Below, piece after piece: positions 5,202 through 7,506 of a stretch of DNA of 7,506 nt. Location: the NCBI GenBank assembly GCA_938008425.1, contig CALLKH010000416.1, forward strand, positions 1-7,506, in the 5' to 3' direction. Within the stretch, counting starts at the first letter, position 1. Each line of letters begins with the position of its first letter. This stretch comes from an uncultured Planctomycetaceae bacterium. Its GTDB lineage: Bacteria; Planctomycetota; Phycisphaerae; UBA1845; UTPLA1. A program made the translations under genes and the position numbers. The notes beneath the pieces are model-generated. The model did no database searches. It was not told the origin of the DNA and saw only the letters and a list, made by a program, of their open reading frames with translations.

Positions 5202-7506
5202 CTATCGCCTTCGTTTGCGCGGCGGGCCGGAACGCTTTCCCTTGCCGGGCGGCCGACCGCCGCCCCGTTTACCTGTCTTGCCCGTCTTTCGGCCGCCGGA
5301 CCGCCCCGGTGCTGACTCGCGCGAGCCTCCACGTTCGCCGTCACCGCCGCGTCCGCGCCCGCCGGATGCCTTACTTGCGGCACCGCCGCCGGTCGGTCGT
5401 CCACCGGTACTCCGTCCGCCCGCATTCGAACCGGTCTTCGGCGCCGTGCCGCCGACGAGGCCGAGCGTGAGCTGGCGGCTGGGCAGATGAACGTTGGCGA
5501 TCTGAACCTTGAGACGGCTGCCGAGCGTGAACTTCCGGCCGGAGCGTTCGCCCCGCACCTGTCCCAGCTTGAGATCAACGTCCCACCAGTCGTCGCCGAG
5601 GTCCTCCAGCCGAAGCAACCCGTCCACGAGGTACTTGGGATGCTGCACAAACAGTCCGAAGTTGGCCACGCCCGTCACGACGCCCTCGAATTCCTCGCCG
5701 ATCTGCCCGTCGAGCAGCGTCAGCACCTTGAGAAGCTTGAGTTCGCGTTCGGCGCTTTCCGCGCGGCGCGAGAGGTACGACATGCGTCGGCCGATCTCGA
5801 CCAGCGCGTCGTATTCGACCCACTCCGCGGGCATCGGCCCTTTTCGCTTCTTCGGCTTCGGCATGCGTCCGTCGAGATGGAGCTGCAGCAGCCGATGAAT
5901 CATCAGATCGGGATATCGCCGAATCGGACTCGTGAAGTGGGCGTAGTCCTCGCTGGCAAGGGCGAAGTGGCCGACTTCCTTGGGCGAATACTCCGCCATC
6001 TGCATCGACTTGAGCACCGCGAGATTCACCGCGTGCCCCTCGGGCTTGCCGGACAATTGCTCCAGCACCCGTTGCAGGTCCGCGGGCTCAACGGTCTTCG
6101 GCAGCGACAGGCCTGCGGCACGCAGGAACCGCGCCATCGCTTCGACCGATTCCTCGTCGGGCGGCGGATGGATTCGACGGAGGATCGGCGCACCGAGGCT
6201 GGTCAGTAGCCGCGCCACCGCCTCGTTCGCCTCGACCATGAACATTTCGATGATGGTGTGGCTGAAACTCTTGTCCTCCGGCTGCGCATCGACCACGCGG
6301 CCGTTGTCATCGAGGATGAGATCAACCGCCGGCAGATCGAGCACAATCATCCCGTCCTCGACCCGCCGCTTGCGAATGTCAATCGCCAGCTTGTTCATCC
6401 TCTGCACCAGTTCGACGATCGGCTTGCCGAACGACGTTCGCTTGCCGTCTACGATCTCCTGGGCCTGGCCGTAAGTCAGCCGCTGGGTGGACCGAATGAC
6501 GGTGTTGGCGAATGCCGTGGCGACAACGCGCCCGTCGGCGTCGTATCGGATGAACGCGCTCTTGCAGAGTCGCGGCTCGCCCTCCTGGAGACTGCACAGC
6601 CCGTTCGACAAAATCTCGGGCAGCATCGGCAGCACCTTGCCCGGAAGGTAGACGCTCGTGCCGCGTTTGATCGCTTCCTTGTCCAGTTCGGACGCCGGCA
6701 GGACAAAGCTGCTGACATCGGCGATGTGAACGCCGAGTTCCCAGACGGCCGCGCGATGCTTGCCCTTCGATTCGTGCCACTGTCGATTGGAATTCTTGTC
6801 GCCGCCCGATCCCCGGCCGTCCTGGACGCGCTCGAGCGAGATGGCGTCGTCGAAATCGCGGGCGGTATCCGGATCGATCGTGATGATCGTCATGCCGCTG
6901 AGATCTTCGCGATCCTTCGCGACTGCGTCCGGATCGAAATCCCGGGCGAGTTGTCGCGATTCCTCCAGCACTTCCTCCGGATGGGCATCCGGCAGATGGT
7001 GCTGACGGATAATGCTGATTAGATCGACGCCCGCCTCGCCGTGCTGCCCAAGGCGCTCCGAAATGACGCCGCGCGCGGGCGACCCTTCCTTCGGATACTG
7101 AACGATCTCGACGACGACTTGGTCGCCTTCCCGTGCACCCTTGGCGTGCGGATCGCCGATGAGAATCGGCCCGTGAAGCGTGTTGCCGCTAGCCTCGACG
7201 AACCACTGGGAATCTTCGAGGCCAAGTGTTCCGACGAACTTGCTGTTGCCGCGCTCCACCACCTTAATGACACGGCCGCCGAACGCCTTTTTGCCGTCGC
7301 GCTTCCCGCGCGGGATGACCGTGCAAAGAACCTTGTCGCCGGTGATCGCGTCGGACGACTCTCCCTGGGGAATGTACAAGTCGCCATGTTCGGTTAAACC
7401 ATCGGGCACGACGAATCCGAATCCACGCGGGTTTCCGCGATAGGTTCCGACGACCTGGCCCGGCGCGTGCGGGAGCATGATGGCGTTGTTGGTGCCGATG
7501 ACGACG
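5202..7506 (-). CDS. rnr: Ribonuclease R (RNB-family 3'-5' exoribonuclease), 5' end outside the window
   Basis: Processive hydrolytic exoribonuclease that degrades structured RNA in the cytoplasm. Positions count from the ATG at 7478. First OB/cold-shock domain about 8-72 (RGNPRGFGFVVPD, 14-26); second about 79-141; RNB catalytic domain about 190-530 with TIDPDTARDFDDA (200-212), where Asp202, Asp208, Asp210 and Asp211 are the expected metal ligands; HFTSPIRRYPDLMIHRLL (514-531); S1 domain about 594-674; then an 83-residue Gly/Arg/Lys-rich tail. The frame stays open upstream of 7478 to the edge (VVIGTNNAI before the Met). RNase R normally has an N-terminal winged-helix region there, so 7478 is probably internal. 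The motif layout and tail favour RNase R over RNase II. Residues about 219-243 form a polar insert absent from the E. coli and B. subtilis proteins. Whether it is transcribed together with gcvT is uncertain. Confidence 0.96.
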   Translation of the reverse strand, partial: VVIGTNNAIMLPHAPGQVVGTYRGNPRGFGFVVPDGLTEHGDLYIPQGESSDAITGDKVLCTVIPRGKRDGKKAFGGRVIKVVERGNSKFVGTLGLEDSQWFVEASGNTLHGPILIGDPHAKGAREGDQVVVEIVQYPKEGSPARGVISERLGQHGEAGVDLISIIRQHHLPDAHPEEVLEESRQLARDFDPDAVAKDREDLSGMTIITIDPDTARDFDDAISLERVQDGRGSGGDKNSNRQWHESKGKHRAAVWELGVHIADVSSFVLPASELDKEAIKRGTSVYLPGKVLPMLPEILSNGLCSLQEGEPRLCKSAFIRYDADGRVVATAFANTVIRSTQRLTYGQAQEIVDGKRTSFGKPIVELVQRMNKLAIDIRKRRVEDGMIVLDLPAVDLILDDNGRVVDAQPEDKSFSHTIIEMFMVEANEAVARLLTSLGAPILRRIHPPPDEESVEAMARFLRAAGLSLPKTVEPADLQRVLEQLSGKPEGHAVNLAVLKSMQMAEYSPKEVGHFALASEDYAHFTSPIRRYPDLMIHRLLQLHLDGRMPKPKKRKGPMPAEWVEYDALVEIGRRMSYLSRRAESAERELKLLKVLTLLDGQIGEEFEGVVTGVANFGLFVQHPKYLVDGLLRLEDLGDDWWDVDLKLGQVRGERSGRKFTLGSRLKVQIANVHLPSRQLTLGLVGGTAPKTGSNAGGRSTGGRPTGGGAASKASGGRGRGGDGERGGSRESAPGRSGGRKTGKTGKRGGGRPPGKGKRSGPPRKRRR

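Noticed and set aside
5487..7022. Plus-strand open frames of 240 and 254 codons antisense to rnr
   Set aside because: Same shadow effect over the RNB domain; the minus-strand frame carries clear catalytic motifs and the plus-strand translations carry none.
7476..7478. ATG at 7478 as the true rnr start
   Set aside because: The frame is open to the window edge, the upstream codons read as plausible protein, and RNase R normally has an N-terminal region before the first OB fold.

Overview
This 7.5 kb, GC-rich window holds five genes, all on the minus strand, packed head to tail and so read from right to left: rnr (RNase R, 5' end off the right edge), gcvT, gcvH and gcvP (the T, H and P proteins of the glycine cleavage system), and ppa (family I inorganic pyrophosphatase, 3' end off the left edge). 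No tRNA or rRNA gene, mobile element, CRISPR array, transfer signature or broken gene is visible. All five frames are intact within the window. The source looks like a GC-rich bacterium. The full-length single-chain GcvP, an RNase R with a Gly/Arg/Lys-rich tail and the pyrophosphatase N-terminus would fit Planctomycetota or a similar deep-branching lineage, but that placement is an impression and not shown by the sequence.

Right part (5202-7506): RNase R, with two cold-shock-like OB folds, the RNB catalytic domain with all four metal-binding aspartates, an S1 domain and a basic low-complexity tail. The frame is open to the window edge, so the N-terminus is missing. A hydrophilic insert of about 20 residues sits just after the catalytic aspartate cluster. 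A 147-base gap follows, with no recognisable terminator and no glycine riboswitch. It does hold a promoter-like sequence placed so that transcription of gcvT would start at or next to its ATG, which would give a leaderless mRNA.

Middle (352-5053): gcvT, gcvH and gcvP in the classical order. P decarboxylates glycine and loads the aminomethyl group on the lipoyl arm of H. T releases ammonia and passes the one-carbon unit to tetrahydrofolate. The L protein (dihydrolipoyl dehydrogenase) and the lipoylation enzymes are not in the window. gcvH starts with GTG behind a strong Shine-Dalgarno. Its stop codon directly abuts a two-tier stem-loop in the 231-base gap before gcvP, which could set the ratio of H to P.

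Left part (1-267): the N-terminal 89 residues of a soluble pyrophosphatase, with its own Shine-Dalgarno and a small near-palindrome upstream.

Overall this is an ordinary housekeeping region. The points worth a second look are the predicted leaderless gcvT start, the gcvH-gcvP intergenic RNA structure and the RNase R insert. I see no evidence for a new biological system.
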